Below are positions 51,201-64,000 of a stretch of DNA of 64,000 nucleotides, in pieces. The stretch covers positions 4,281,501 through 4,345,500 of the forward strand of contig JARHVA010000666.1 of the NCBI GenBank assembly GCA_037957365.1. Reading direction: 5' to 3'. The position numbers and the translations under genes are program-made. The notes beneath the pieces are model-generated. The model worked only from the letters and a program-made list of their open reading frames with translations, searched no databases and was not told the origin of the DNA. The stretch comes from Torreya grandis (lineage: Eukaryota > Streptophyta > Pinopsida > Cupressales > Taxaceae). Numbering within the stretch: position 1 is the stretch's first letter; every line of letters starts with the position of its first letter.

Positions 51201-54200
51201 GAAGCTTTATTTTCATATCAATGGGCATAATATTAAAAACTTAATATCAAAAAATGACTTAAAATAAATTAAATGATTTAAATATATTTATGGCATGTTT
51301 TTGTTAATTTTCATAATAGGATATATATAAATTTTATTCCAATAAAAGTGATATTAAAATAATGATAAAATTTTAAAGAATATAAATATTTATTTATTGT
51401 AAAAATGAGATTAAAATTATAAGATAAATATTTTTTTAACATACATATTAGATGGTAAGATACCATTCGAACAATAACTTATCTCTATGAAGATACAACT
51501 AATTATTTTTCGTAAGTAGCATAATCATCCACTTAGAAGTGGCCCATAACATTTAATGAACAAAGAAAAATAGGGCACATCACTTATGTGTAAAAAAATA
51601 GAAGAGGAGATGTAGGATACATCCTCTATATCTAACTTAGTCAATAGTGATGGCAATAATAATGAACAATATGATACTAGAGAAGCTTATTAATAACAAT
51701 TTAGATTGAAAAGAATTATAGTCTTTGTTGGGTTATAAACACTCATACACATAACATGAAAAAAAACCATTTATTTCTAATGACAATTGATAAAAATTAT
51801 TATGATATCTCGCTTTATATTATATACCATAAAATAGATAAACTAGAAAACACTAGGATCTTTGAAAGATGAGATACAAATGCTCTACCTTTAAGCTCTC
51901 ATCTCCGTTATCTAGGTCCATAACTTTTTGAGGAAGAAAGTAAAAAAGGTGATATTTTACAACTCCCCATTCTCTCATTCAATGTTTTATAGATCTACCT
52001 ACTCAGAAAACATTTGTGTACTTCATAATCCACTCTTTTGACCAAGTAATGGTAAGTAAATCCTTCCTATTAAAAAAAATACTACTAAATCCATTTTAAA
52101 ATAGCATAAACTCTAAGAAGAATATATCAACATTATATTAATAAAAAAATGAGTAATAGAGTAATAAATATCTTTATTTTCCTTTAAATCATAGCTTAAA
52201 ATCATTCAATTGGTATTATCTAGGCTAAATTTATGATAGTTTGGAGATATTGATTTAATAGCTACAAATCAATCAAAGAATGCCAAATGTCTATAGAGAC
52301 AACCTTAAGTTATATGAGTTTAAAATAAAATAATAAATAATGGAGGATTATTTCATTTTAATTAAATTAAATTACATGAGGATTGAATTACAATTCATGT
52401 CAAGACATGTAAACAAATTATTAAATAAGTATAATGATAAGATAAAATATCTAAGAATAACTACTCGCAAGGGATAAATATCCCTAAGTTGAAGCTCATA
52501 TTTTTTCCAAAATAAAACCCCCCTTTTATTTTTTATATAAGCTCATTTTACTATCTCAAACTATGTTTGATACTAGATATGTCAAAATTCAAAATGAGAA
52601 ATATAATATTCGCCTTTATATAAGGGTACCTTTATAAAATCATATAATCTAAAACTAAAAACTAATCATTCACTTCAATATTGATACTTTTATGCACCTA
52701 AATTTTGCATGGTGAAACATTATCTAATATTTTATGATGATGTAGGAACCTATACAAATAAAAATATTCCTATACTTGGTATTCTCCTCTTTTTCTTCTT
52801 TTGCCTCTCTTGATGCCTTGCCCAAGTTCCAAACTTATAATCTTTAATTTTAGTCGTTCCAAATCTAGAAATTTTAGGTAGCATAGTGAAACTACCATGG
52901 TATTTTACACAACTACTATGGTGATTTACGTAATTTACCTAAAATTTTATGAAACCACCGTGTTGTCTTCATAAACCACCCTAGATATTATAGTGACTGT
53001 CATGGTGGTTGTGTAACTTCTACCTACATATAGCGGTGGTTTCTCCCTTATTGCATGTGCTTCGATAATAACTATTTGGATGCACTTTTTAATGTATTTT
53101 AAATGTTTTATCTCACATTTTTTATTTTATTATTTTTCACTTAACTTTATAATGTTCTAGTTGAAACCAATTCATTTCTAAACTAGTTTTCACTAACATT
53201 AAGTTAGATCCAACAAGCTCCTAACCAATCCTTATTAACTCCCACATGAAATATCCTCATTCTTCTTTATAATTAATTCTTCTTACCTCAAATTTTGAAC
53301 CTAAAATTACATTTAAAATTAATAATATAGTTTTTGAGAGAGAGATAAAGTCTTTTTTTTTAATTTTACTTGAGAAATCAACCCAAATCTCATGGAAACC
53401 ATCCAGTCATCCTAATGAATTAGAGAAAGATACTCATGAAAATAAAACACATTGCTCTTACATTTTTCATTTCTTATATTTTTCATCTTTCCATAATCCA
53501 TATACATGTTCTCTTCACTTTAATCTTGTTTTGCACTACTTCTTTCTTTCCTCTTGCTAAAGAATCCTTGAGTTTTCATTGAGTAACAAATAAAGAAGAT
53601 AACATCCTCAGGATCAATTAAGTTCTCTTCTAAATCAACTTCTTCTTTTCCACCTACCTTTACTTTGGTCAGGTTTGGTTATTTAGTTTTATGTCTTATT
53701 TTTAATATTTTTCATTAAATTACATTATTTTAATTAATTTATTTTACATATCACAAAATATCAAAAAGAAATCATTTTCATAGTATTTCATATTGTAAAT
53801 CATTCAAATTACTTGGATCTTACATACATATAGGAAATCTAAAATCATATAATCATGCATGTTAGTTTTATATTTAAATAATAAAAATATCTTTTAATTA
53901 TAATAAACAATGCCTCTTTAGAATAAATTCTAGCATACACACATACATGCACATAGATACAAAGAAAGTATCAATGCTCACACCCACTAGATATAAATTA
54001 AGAAAAGAAAAGGAAAAAATTGTGTCTATAAAATAATTTCTCCCTCTTAAATATTTATAAATTTTATCAAATCATAATTATAATAAAAAAATCATAATTT
54101 TATATTTACACATTAAATATAGTTGCACTCAACCCAAATAAACAATAAACTCTTACATTCAAACATAGATTTTAAAATTTTAGAAATCTTAATGCATACA

Positions 54201-54359
54201 TAAAAATTTGAAACTATAAGTTTAGTTTTCAATTTTACATCTCAACTTTATAATATTTATTTATCATTATTGTATTCACATTAAAATAGTAATGAAAACA
54301 TTCATTTTAATCAAGAATAATTAAATTTCTACACTTTCACAAAACCAAAAAAAATTAAC
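51201..54359. other. No gene seen; expected place of the old gypsy 3' LTR
   Basis: Very AT-rich, no supported frame. A purine-rich GAAGAGGAGATGTAGGAT (51601-51618) might be a polypurine tract. I could not find a direct repeat of 2.1-3.4 kb here by eye. A foldback is listed separately. Confidence 0.3.
52907..53014. repeat. Inverted repeat around TGGTGGTT/AACCACCA words
   Basis: ACACAACTACTATGG at 52907-52921 pairs with CATGGTGGTTGTGT at 53001-53014 (12 of 14). Several related words (ACTACCATGG, AACCACCGTG, GCGGTGGTTT) lie nearby in both orientations. It could be a small foldback element or the remains of an inverted tandem repeat. Confidence 0.5.
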
Positions 54360-55090
54360 AAAAATCAATGTTCACATAATTTAGTTTTAATTTCATATTC
54401 ATTAGCATTCGAATATATGATCCTGAAAAAGAATAATAAAAAAAAGAAAATTTGATTTCTTTGCTTTTAGTATCTTTTACTATCATTAGTGGTTTTGTTT
54501 CATTAATTATTTCAAAATCTTGCTCTTTCCAATCAAATAACAATGTCATTGAATAAAACATTTGATTCTAAAAATCAAGAAGCACATACATTTGACAAAA
54601 TCATATTAGTGATAAATATATTATAGAAAATATCAAACAATTAAAAACAAAAAAAAACATTCCAAATACCTCAAACAAGCATTTTCCTTGCCCTTGGATG
54701 ATGCTTCTTGAATAAGTGAATTACATGGAGTAGGAACATTTCCTTGAGTATGATAAAACTAAGAAAAAATAACATTCATATAATTTGTTTTTAATTTCAA
54801 AATCATTAGCATTTACACATATTATTTTGAAAAAAGAACAAAAAATTAAGTCTTAATTTATGTTATGTTTGTATCTTTCATTTTCATCAATAGTGTAGTT
54901 ACTTTTATCATTTCAAAACCTTGTTCCTTTCAAACAAGCAAAAAACAATTGAGCAAAAAATTGAATTCTAAAAATAAACAAGCACATACCTTTGAAAAAA
55001 TAAAATTAGATTTATAATTATTATAGAGATAAAAAATAAATAAAAATAAAAAACATTCAAAAAAAATTATCAAACAAACATTTTACTCAC
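54360..55090. repeat. Two-unit 0.4-kb host tandem repeat, interrupted in the second unit
   Basis: Unit 1 (54360 to about 54765) and unit 2 (from about 54767) share in order CACATAATTT/CATATAATTT, ATTAGCATT, ATTATTTCAAAA, GATTCTAAAAAT, AAGCACATACMTTTGA and CAAACAAGCATTTT. Unit 1 continues with CCCTTGGATGATGCTTCTTG (54689-54708) and GTAGGAACATTTCCTT. The same continuation of unit 2 is found at 63396-63450, on the far side of the LTR element, proving the insertion. Confidence 0.8.
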
Positions 55091-57854
55091 TGATGTAGAG
55101 CATTAGGAAGAAGTCCTTAATAACAACATTGTTTGGTTCATTATCAAACTAATCTCTTTGGTGATGATGGTTGATCATTCAACATTCCATGTCTAGTTTA
55201 TTCTATCCATTAGCTTCTTGGACTTAAGTATCTCTTAAGCATAAGTCCCTATTTTTTGAATATTAAAAACATATATTCATGTCATTAGTCTCCTTTATGT
55301 TACTCATTTTTCAAATCTATTATGTTCAACTCCTTTTTTGACTCAATCTTGTTTTAGATTTTCACTAAGTTTCCATTCCCTTTGGTCTCAAGGGCCAAAA
55401 CAAGAAATCAGTCTCAAAACCTTAATATTATGTTATGAATAGTCTTAACTAGTCATAATACACCTTCTCCAAATTTTATTTGAATCTTTAAATTCACCTT
55501 TCTTTCTAATTCTCTAAACAACCCTTACTTGCTCCTTATATAGGCTTGTAGCCTTTTTGAAGCAACTTTCATCTTGGTCTGATCAATCAAGTAACTTTCC
55601 AAATATGTAAACACATTTACAGATTGATCTTATCCCCTCTAATGTATTTTCAAAGTTTCAAGTCTTAATTCCTTACTTAAATACCACTTCCATCAATAAA
55701 ACCCACTTTTTTAAGGCCTAATTAGGTCTAGGCCAATACCTCTGAACTCAAATCCATACTTGTACGGATGGTATAGTTCTAAAAACTCTTGAATCTACTA
55801 TAGGATACTTATTTTGTTAATATTCCCAAATTATGTCCAATTTGGATGGTGAAATCTATTTATATTCATCAAACCCTAGTTTTAGGGTTTTAGGTCCTAC
55901 ACACAGGCCGAGAGCCTATTTAAGGCCATAACTTTCATTGTAGAATGATTCAAGGTTCCAAATCACACTTGTTCAATCTATATGAAATTTTAATTCCTCA
56001 TTAAATACTCTTCATGGTCTTAATTCATGTAAAAAAAGCTTACAAATAAACATCTATAGCTAACTAAGCATGGTTTCCAAGACTGGGTGGGGTTTTTTCC
56101 ATTTGTTCTTTTTCATATCTCTTCCAATTATCTCCTAGGACACTTCTTAGGGTTTACTCATATGGTCCACTATAAGTTTCACTCCCAAACATATTTTTCC
56201 ACTTTCCTTATGTCTAATTAACATTCCATTTTATCTATTGCCTATAATAATAAGGAATTAAGCATTACTCAGGCCTACATTAAGGTTTACTTATTGTGGG
56301 TCTTATTGCATGTCATGACCAAATAATCTGAGTCTAGAAACTACATTATAAGTCTTCTAAATACCACAAAATTCAATCATGCATGATAGATAACACCTTC
56401 CATACAAAAATAGCACTTTCAGTCTTAAGTCTTTATGTGGAACTACCTTCGAGCCAAAGGTCTCATAATTAATTTCTTGATAAGATATGGATCTCTCATT
56501 ATTCTTGATAATTATACTATCAACCATTTCTTCATTCAAGGTGTGGAATTCTTTCTTTCCCTAGATAGGGGTCTCACCCAAAATAAGGGTTTCCATTATA
56601 TGTAGAAATAGGATTTTCAAAGTGACTACAGGTTCTTCAAGTTATGAATATTTATTAATCTTTGTCAAATTTCATATCCCCTCTCCATACTTTCCTATCC
56701 TCTCCTCACTCACATTATATAAAAACCATTATTAATCTCTTGATCTTTAAAAAAAACTCTACCTTCCTTCATTGCAAAGGTACCAACTTAAAAACCAAGC
56801 ATTAGGACCAGATTGACTAAATACTCAAAATTATTTACTTATTCCTCATTGAGGTTGTGATTAAGATTACATAAAAATCATTTGTTCCTTACTCAAGAAA
56901 ATCTTAATGTCTATTAATCAAGCTCATTTAGTAACTCTGCCTTTCATTATACCACATACAAGTTCTTTTAGTACTAAGTTATCATACGTCATCAACTGTA
57001 TAATTTCAGATGTCTCTTATGACATACAGAGGTTTATAAGGATCCTACAGACCCAAGGTTGGTGTTCAAACCTTCTCTTTAACTGCACTCACTCGCAATG
57101 TAAATGAATTTTCTTCTTCATAGACTGTTGTCTTCTATTTTAGTTTCTACCTTGTGATACCTGCAAGAAATTCTATACCTATGGAAAAAAAGATTTATTA
57201 CAACCATATCAGATATAAAATTACCACAAAACTTTAGAGGAGATTGAATGCATAAAAAAACACCTATTTTGTATTTAGTCTTAGGTAATATTATTTACAA
57301 CATATAGTTCATAAGTGGAATTTAGCAATATTTTCATGAGAGGTGTGTCAAATTTATCCATATCTCTCTTTATCCAATTCTTGGAGCTTCACCTACCTCC
57401 TTCTATGCTCTCATCTACCAAAAATGACTCATTTTTCCTATATTCAATGTAAGATCTCCTAGTTGGTTACAATAACCTCCTTACATAACTACCTCCTTAC
57501 ACACCAACCTAACGTGTGGGTGAAGGTGGCTATGAAAAACATAATATCCACTTTATGAACTTGACACACATAACTTATAATTATCCCTAAAATAAACTTT
57601 TCACATCTAAACAATCCAACACATGTATTTTACCCTCTTAGGCTCACTTTCCATATTTGAATTTTCAAATGCCTAGTTTTAGAGGGAAAACTTATAGAGT
57701 GCCTATAACACATCTTGAAGACCTTGAATGGCTTCTAAGACCACAATTAGACCTTAAAAGGTCCTTTAAACACTTTTACACTCTAAAATGGACTAACTTG
57801 ACCAGTTATTGACAAAACACAAAAATGGATGTTCTCTTACTAAATATTCCTGCA
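55091..57854 (-). repeat. 3' LTR of the right-hand element
   Basis: It ends CCTGCA at 57854 (LTR start on the minus strand). Near its left end it carries about 70 bases (55099-55168) not present in the partner LTR. Confidence 0.85.
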
Positions 57855-57868
57855 TCATACTCCCCAAG
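57855..57868 (-). promoter_or_regulatory. Polypurine tract of the right-hand element
   Basis: The minus strand reads CTTGGGGAGTATGA directly before TGCAGG. Such a G-rich tract ending in ATGA is common at the 3' LTR of plant retrotransposons. Confidence 0.7.
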
Positions 57869-60668
57869 AGGGAGAAAAATTTAAACCTATAAATTTCTTC
57901 CTTGCTTTCCAATTTTTCCTTTGATGGTCCTTAATTTGTGATTGGCTACCGGTTATCCTTACTTGTTCCCTTGTCTTTTCCAAATACTTGCTCTTCCTCC
58001 TCTTGACCTTGTCTATTCTTTGTTCCCATTCATCATCCACTTCCATGAGGTGTTCCCACTACTATAAAAAAAATTCTACATGTTCTACCTTTTCCCAACC
58101 ATTTTTAACCTCTTCACACTTAGCTACACCCATCTTGTATGCATTGGTCTTCCTCATGCTTGATTCATGACCTCTTTCCTTTTTATTTTCACTTATTTCT
58201 TACTTGTCTAATGGATTTTGATTCTTTTTCATGATTTATTCTTCTTCATTAGGATATTTAGGCCTTTATGAATGCCAATATATATTATTTCCTCATCTAT
58301 TCTCTCCTTTTCTACCTTTTATTTAAACTTCTTCACATTGTTATGCTCTTTCCTCTTGTCTTGCTCACTGTGCAAGAGAAACCGCTTGTTCTTTTCATTT
58401 ATACCATAGTATATTATTATTTGACCAATATTTAGCCTCTCATATGCATGTTTATCAAATTAAAACTTATTTTGAGCTTGACACATTGTATATTTTACCT
58501 TATTTTCCATTTCCTTTCTTGTTTGTACAACTTATTTTACATCTCTTTGCTGCTCCACACTTGAGTTTTCTTTAGTTTCTTACTTAACTTGTACCTATTA
58601 TACCTCACCTATTTTCATCTCCTTTTATGGAATCAACATGTCCTTCAAAAAATTTAACTCCTCTTTTAACTTGTATGCATCAATCTCCTCATTTGCTTCA
58701 TCAAACTTTGGTGTACAATGTTCTTCTCTTGTTTGGGCAACTTCTTATTTGCCTTCTCCTTGGACTCTCATTTTTTAGAGTCAAATCAACATCCTCTTTT
58801 TTCACATCATACTTCTCAAGAACCCTTTTATGTTATTCTTCCTTATCTTTCCATGCCACACATTCATCCATCAGTGTCATATTTTCTATATACAAGAAAT
58901 CTTCACTATTAGAATCAAAATCATACATATCATCATATATCACACTTTCAAACACTTCTTGCCAATACTTACCTTCTCTTACACATTCATTACCTTTTTC
59001 ACATGGTTATAACTTCATCTAATTTTCTTGGTTTTCATGAATTATCTCCTTTGATTTCTTTGTAACCTTATCAACTTTCTCAACCTTCATACTTTCTTAG
59101 AACACGATTGCAACTTAATCTTCTTGTGCTCTTACCTTGACTTTTACAACCCACTTACTACCTTTTATATTCTTGGGATACCACTTGCCTCTATTTGAAT
59201 CACTCTCATGCCTCATGCCTTTTCTTTCTACCATGCTTAATTTATATTATTTTCCATTTGCCTTTTGTTTCCATACTTGTGCTTGCTTTCCATCTACATC
59301 TTTGCTTTATTTGACCTCTCGCTTGAGTTTATCCTCTTCCTTATTATCACATGATTGTTTAAGCCATTTAGGCCATACATACCCATGCCCATGTTCAAAT
59401 TTTGAGGGCTAAAATATATCATTCTTTTCCTTAAGCTGCATATTAGCTTTTCCTTCTTCATATATGCAATCAAATTCATCATTCAAACATTCATTTACTT
59501 CCAATGGCAACTACTACAAGCTCATTTCTTCTTTGATGTCTTTCTAGGTGAACTTCATGTCTTCTTTTCATTCTTATTCTCTTGTTTCATCTGCTATGCA
59601 TGGAAATGCATCATATAACTCCTCTTTCTCTTGATTTTCATGTTGTGGAATACTCTCAATCTTCAACACTTTGTCTTCTTCATGAAGTTCATTTTATTTG
59701 TCATTATATTACCATTTGATGGGTGTTATTGACCCATTATTCATCATATTTTAGGCCTCATTCTTGGCATTCACCAACTTCTTCTTCATACCCACAAACA
59801 CAAACTGACAAACAATGTTAGCATATAAAACTAGAGACTGTATAGTCTTTTTGAATGCCTTTGGCATAGGAATTGTCCACCTTCTCTTCTTTTCTTCATT
59901 ATTTTTTGCTCTAATTTGAACTTCTCTTATCTTCTTGTTCTCTTTAATAATAAATATCTTCTCAACCTCTCTTTCTTTTTTCTCACTTGGCAACATATTA
60001 TTTCTCATGCCTCTTTAGGTTGTTCCCTATTTCTTCTTCTCGTCTTTCAAGACACCTTTCTTGTGCCTTCTCATAAGTGACTCTATGGGCCACTTTACTT
60101 TCTTATTCATTTTCCAACCTATCCATTAGATTTATTTAATATTTATGAGATTCACCATGATATAAATCCTCTCAAATCTCTACTCCAACTCTCTTCTTAT
60201 GTCCTCTATTTATTTATCTATATCCATCTTCCCCATCTCTCTTCACTTTATTGGCCTATTTAGACCTTCTCCTTAGCAAGTCCTTCAATATTTCCTCTTA
60301 GACATTTTATGGGAATTTCCTATTCTTTATTCCTCTCTCTATAATCTCCTCTTGACTCTCTTTTGGAGTGTCTTATCTTTCTATTCTCTCTTGGAGATTC
60401 AATGCACTCTTTTCCTCTATCTCTTCTAGCCTTTTCTTGACTAGCTCTTATCCTTCTCAAAGGACTTGTGGGGCTCTATCTCTCTTTTATTTCTCCTCAA
60501 TAAAATTTTCCTCTATTTTGACCTCAATGGATCATACCTACACTTTCTCTTCTCCTTCAACACCCTGAAAGTTATTCCTCATGCACATCTCATAATATGT
60601 TGTCTTTACCTCAAATCAACAAAATGGAAAGAATTCAGAACACAAATTTAACCCAATCATACATTGCC
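57869..60668 (-). pseudogene. Internal region with a decayed Lys/Glu-rich coding sense
   Basis: On the minus strand purine-rich text yields many charged fragments: KVRRK.. types at 57855-58046 (DDEWEQRIDKVKRRKSKYL), 59294-59482, and 59751-60008 (SEKKEREVEKIFIIKENKKI). Stops and frameshifts break the frame every 30-80 codons. Composition and consistent strand suggest one long, charged, probably helical protein once encoded by the element. No capsid domain, zinc knuckle, protease, reverse transcriptase or integrase motif is visible. The forward-strand frames here (for example 58627-59022, Ser/Leu/Phe-rich) are antisense shadows of this bias. I do not know the protein's role. Confidence 0.45.
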
Positions 60669-60670
60669 TT

Positions 60671-60682
60671 GATCTAATACCA
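60671..60682 (-). promoter_or_regulatory. tRNA-Met-like primer binding site of the right-hand element
   Basis: The minus strand reads TGGTATTAGATC, which differs at two positions from TGGTATCAGAGC. It lies about four bases from the LTR start. Confidence 0.7.
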
Positions 60683-60686
60683 AATT

Positions 60687-63388
60687 ATGTAGATAATCAT
60701 TCAACATTCCATGTCTAGTTTATCATATCCCTTAACTTCTTGGACTTAAGGATCTCTTAATCATAATTCCCTATTATTTAAAACATTAAAAACATATATT
60801 CATGTAATTAGTCTCCTTTATGTCACTCATATTTCAAATCTATTTTGTTCAACTCCTTTCTTGACTCAATGTTGTTTTAGACTTTCACTAGGTTTCCATT
60901 CCTTTTGGTCTCAAGGACCAAAACAAGAACTCAGTCTCAAAACCTTAGTATTATGTTATCAATGTTCTTAAATAGTCATAATCAACATTTTCCAATTTTT
61001 CCAGACTCCTTGAATTCACTTTTTTTTTCCTAATTCTCTAAACAACCCTTACTTGCTCATTATATAGGCTTATATCCTTTTCAAAGCAACTTTCCTCTTG
61101 TTCTGATCAATAAAGTAACTTTCCCAAGGTTTAAACACATTTAAAAACTTTTATTATCCCCTCCAAGATATTTAAAAATATTCAAGTCTTAATTCTTTGC
61201 TTAACTACCACTTCCATCAAGAAAACCCAATTTTTTTAGGCCTAATTAGGTCTAGGCCAATACCTTTGAGCTCAAATATGTACCTGTATAGATATTATAG
61301 TTCTAAAAACTATTGAATATATTATAGGATGCATTTTTTGTAACATTACAAAATTGTGTCTAATTTGGATGGTGAGATCTATTTATATTCATCAAACCCT
61401 AGTTCTAGGGTTTTAGGCCTTACACACAAGTTGAGAACCTATTTAAGGCCAAAACTTTCATTATAGATTGATTCAAGGTTCCAAATAATTCTATATTAAC
61501 TTATAATTCCTCCTCAAATACTCTACATGGTCTTAATTCATGTAACAAAGGCTTAAAAATGAACATCTACAGTTGATTGAGCATGGTTTCCAAGACTGTG
61601 GGGTTTTCTCCATTTGTTCTTATTCATATCTATTCTAATTCTATCTTGTTCCACTTCCAAGGGTTTACTCATATGGTCCAATATAATTTTCACTCCCAAA
61701 CATCTTTATCCACTTTCCTTTTGTCCAATTAACTTTTCATTTTATCTATTGACTGTAATAACAAGGAATTAAGCATTACTCATGCCTACATTAAGGTTTA
61801 CTTATCATGGGTCCTATTGTATGTCATTAATAAATAATATGACTCTAAAAACTATATTATAAGTCTTCTTAACAACAAAAAAATTGATCATGCATGATAT
61901 ATAACACCTTCCATACAAAGATTGCACTTTCAATCTTAAGTCTTAATGAAAACTCAGAGACAAGGACTTGTGTGGAACTACCTTCAAGCTAGGGGTATCA
62001 TAATTAATTTATTGATAAGATATGGATCTCTCTTTATTATTTATAACTATACTATCAACCATTTCTTCATTCAAGGTGTGGAATTCTTTCTTTCCCTAGA
62101 CAAGGGTCTCACCCAAAATAGGGGTTTCCATTATATGTAGAAATAAGATTTCCAAAGTGACTATAGGGTTCATCAAGTTATGAATCTTTATTAGTCATTC
62201 TAAAATTTCATATCCTCTCTCCGTACTTTCCAATCCTCTCCTCAATCACATTCTATAAAACCCATTACCAATCTCTTGATCTTCAAACAAACTCTATCTT
62301 CCTTCAATGCAAAGGTACCAACTTAAAAACCAAGCATTAGGAATAGATTGATTGAATACTCATAATTATTTACTTGTTCCTCATTAAGGTTGTGATAAAT
62401 ATTACATAACAAGCATTCATTCCTTACTCAATAAAATATTATGTCTATTAATCAATCTCATTTAGCAACTCTGCCTTTCATTAAACCACATATAGGTTCT
62501 TTCAGTATTGGGTTATCATACCTCATCAATTATATAATTTTAGATGTATCCTATGATGTACAGAGGTTTATAAGGATCCTATAGACCCAAGGTTGGTGTT
62601 TAAACCTTCTCTTTGACTGTACTCACTCCCAATGCAAATGAATTTTATTCTTCATAGATTGGTGTCTTATATTTTAGTTTCTACCTTGTAATACCTACAA
62701 GAAAGTCTATACCTATGGAAAAAAAGAGTTATTATAGCCATATAAAATATAGAAGTACCACAAAACTTAAAATGAGATTGAATTCATAACAAAACACCTA
62801 TTATGTATTTATTCTTAGGTAATCTTATTTACAACATACAGTCCATAAGAGGACTTTAGTAATCTTTTCATGAGAGGTGTGTCAAATTTTTCCATATCTC
62901 TCTTTATCCAATTCTTGGAGCTTCACCTACCTCATTATATGCTCTCATCTACCATAAATGACTCCTTTTTCCTATATTCAATGTAGGATCTCCTAATTGG
63001 TTACAATAACCTCCTTACATAACTACCTCCTTACACACCAATCTAATGTGTGGATGAAGGTGGTTTTATAAAACATAGTATCCACTTTAGGAACTTGACA
63101 CATATAACTTATAATGACCCCTAAAACCAAATTTTCACATATAAACACTCCAACACATGTATTTTACCCTCTTAGGCTCACTTTCCATATTTGAATTTTC
63201 AAATGCCTAGTTTTGGAGGGAAAACTTCTAGAGGCCCTATAACACATCTTGAAGACCTAAAATGGATTATAAGACCACAATTAGACCCTAAAAGGTCATT
63301 AAAACACTTTTACAATCCAAAATGGACTAACTTGACCAGTTATTGACAAAACATAAAAATGGATGTTCTCTTACTAGATGCTCCTGCA
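60687..63388 (-). repeat. 5' LTR of the right-hand element
   Basis: It is collinear with 55169-57854 throughout, for example 60700 with 55175, 61380 with 55855, 62560 with 57040 and 63150 with 57620. It ends CTCCTGCA at 63388. It would hold the promoter of the element; no TATA box stands out. Confidence 0.85.
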
Positions 63389-64000
63389 TCACTCGCCCTT
63401 GGATGGTGCTTCTTGAATAAACACATTTACATAGAGTAGGAACATTTCCTTACTTACCAATCCATAAAATGACACATTACATGCATAGTGATATATACTT
63501 AGATATTAAGCTATAATTATTTCTCTCCATTCATTTACCTAGCCTCAACATTACTCAGCTAAACACTCTAGACAAGTAAATTAGGTTGTTTGAAGCCCAA
63601 TTAGTTATACAAACTCACCTCTTAACTTTCCAAGCCTAAAACATCTATATTTCAGTTATTTTATCCTTACATATATCTTTATTTAATATATTTTACTTTT
63701 TAGATGGCATTATCTAGGTAATATCATATTGATATATCTAATCAAATACCTAGAGTAATCCAACGTCATTTCAAAACATTTAGAGAAGCCAATATAGACC
63801 AATAATTAGACTATATAGTTTTTATAAATTATAAATTTTCTTTAGATATTGTTACACCATAATTTTATTCCCTCAATAAGTAACTTGACATAGTTGAGCT
63901 ATTTTGGTATAGACAAAAGCATCCATTATAACTCATTCCCTAAAACATAATGTTAATAGCTCATCCTAATCAACCACCCTTTATAACTCATCTTATTCAA
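63389..64000. other. Host repeat unit continuation, then no gene seen
   Basis: After the target duplication, 63396-63450 resumes the 0.4-kb host repeat (CCCTTGGATGGTGCTTCTTG, GTAGGAACATTTCCTT). The rest to the window end is AT-rich with no supported frame. Confidence 0.6.

Larger units (their letters stand above)
55091..63388 (-). mobile_element. Non-autonomous LTR element (LARD-like), right-hand copy
   Basis: An 8.3-kb element with about 2.7-kb LTRs (55091-57854 and about 60687-63388, about 90% alike). On the minus strand each LTR starts TGCAGG. A primer site (60671-60682) lies inside the right LTR and a polypurine tract (57855-57868) inside the left, so it reads on the minus strand. TCAC(T) flanks both outer ends (55087-55091 and 63389-63393), and the target reads through cleanly when compared with the undisturbed host repeat unit at 54660-54755. 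The 2.8-kb internal region lacks any polymerase motif. Confidence 0.85.

Noticed and set aside
58627..59412. Forward frames of 60-131 codons, Ser/Leu/Phe-rich, membrane-protein-like
   Set aside because: They are antisense to the purine-rich coding sense of the minus-strand element, overlap each other in several frames and show no family motif.

Overview
This window looks like intergenic DNA of a large-genome seed plant. A gymnosperm (conifer or relative) is my best guess. That rests on the AT-rich, transposon-saturated sequence, the Ty3/gypsy families with very long LTRs, and an endogenous caulimovirid (plant pararetrovirus) lying amid nested elements. I found no intact host protein gene, rRNA or tRNA. 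Nearly every coding-like stretch is a decayed piece of a mobile element.

The first 51 kb reads as nested insertions. An old Ty3/gypsy element on the + strand supplies gag at 3.8-4.2 kb. Its polymerase, at 47.8-51.2 kb, has an extra RNase H ahead of the reverse transcriptase, followed by RNase H and integrase. Its gag is split by a large minus-strand LTR element with apparently non-coding internal DNA (4192-46157). The two LTRs of that element are followed and preceded by a textbook polypurine tract (8568-8579) and a tRNA-Met primer site (30413-30424).

The large element was later invaded itself. A 10.5-kb gag-only LTR retrotransposon lies at 32501-42953, and a 655-bp insertion with a 10-bp target duplication at 45301-45955. 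Its internal region carries DNA of other origin between about 10.5 and 28.4 kb. That DNA includes a decayed hAT-like transposase (minus strand, 24.2-26.6 kb), an unidentified decayed multi-exon gene on the + strand (14.2-16.8 kb), a striking microsatellite block (12259-12726), and the pararetrovirus copy (17137-23333, minus strand).

The pararetrovirus copy is a movement protein - coat protein - protease - reverse transcriptase - RNase H series broken by about a dozen stops and at least one frameshift. It is bounded by 71-bp direct repeats, and the inner one directly abuts the tRNA-Met primer site.

The right end is a second non-autonomous minus-strand LTR element (55091-63388) with about 2.7-kb LTRs. 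It sits in one unit of a 0.4-kb host tandem repeat, and its target duplication can be read directly. The left edge (1-1661) is a truncated LTR of the same family as the 32.5-43 kb element, in the opposite orientation, followed by a LINE-like 3' tail.

By eye, the LTR pairs differ by about 20% (large element), about 10% (gag-only element and right-hand element) and 2 of 71 positions (virus repeats). This order agrees with the nesting. All similarities were judged by reading, not by alignment software.
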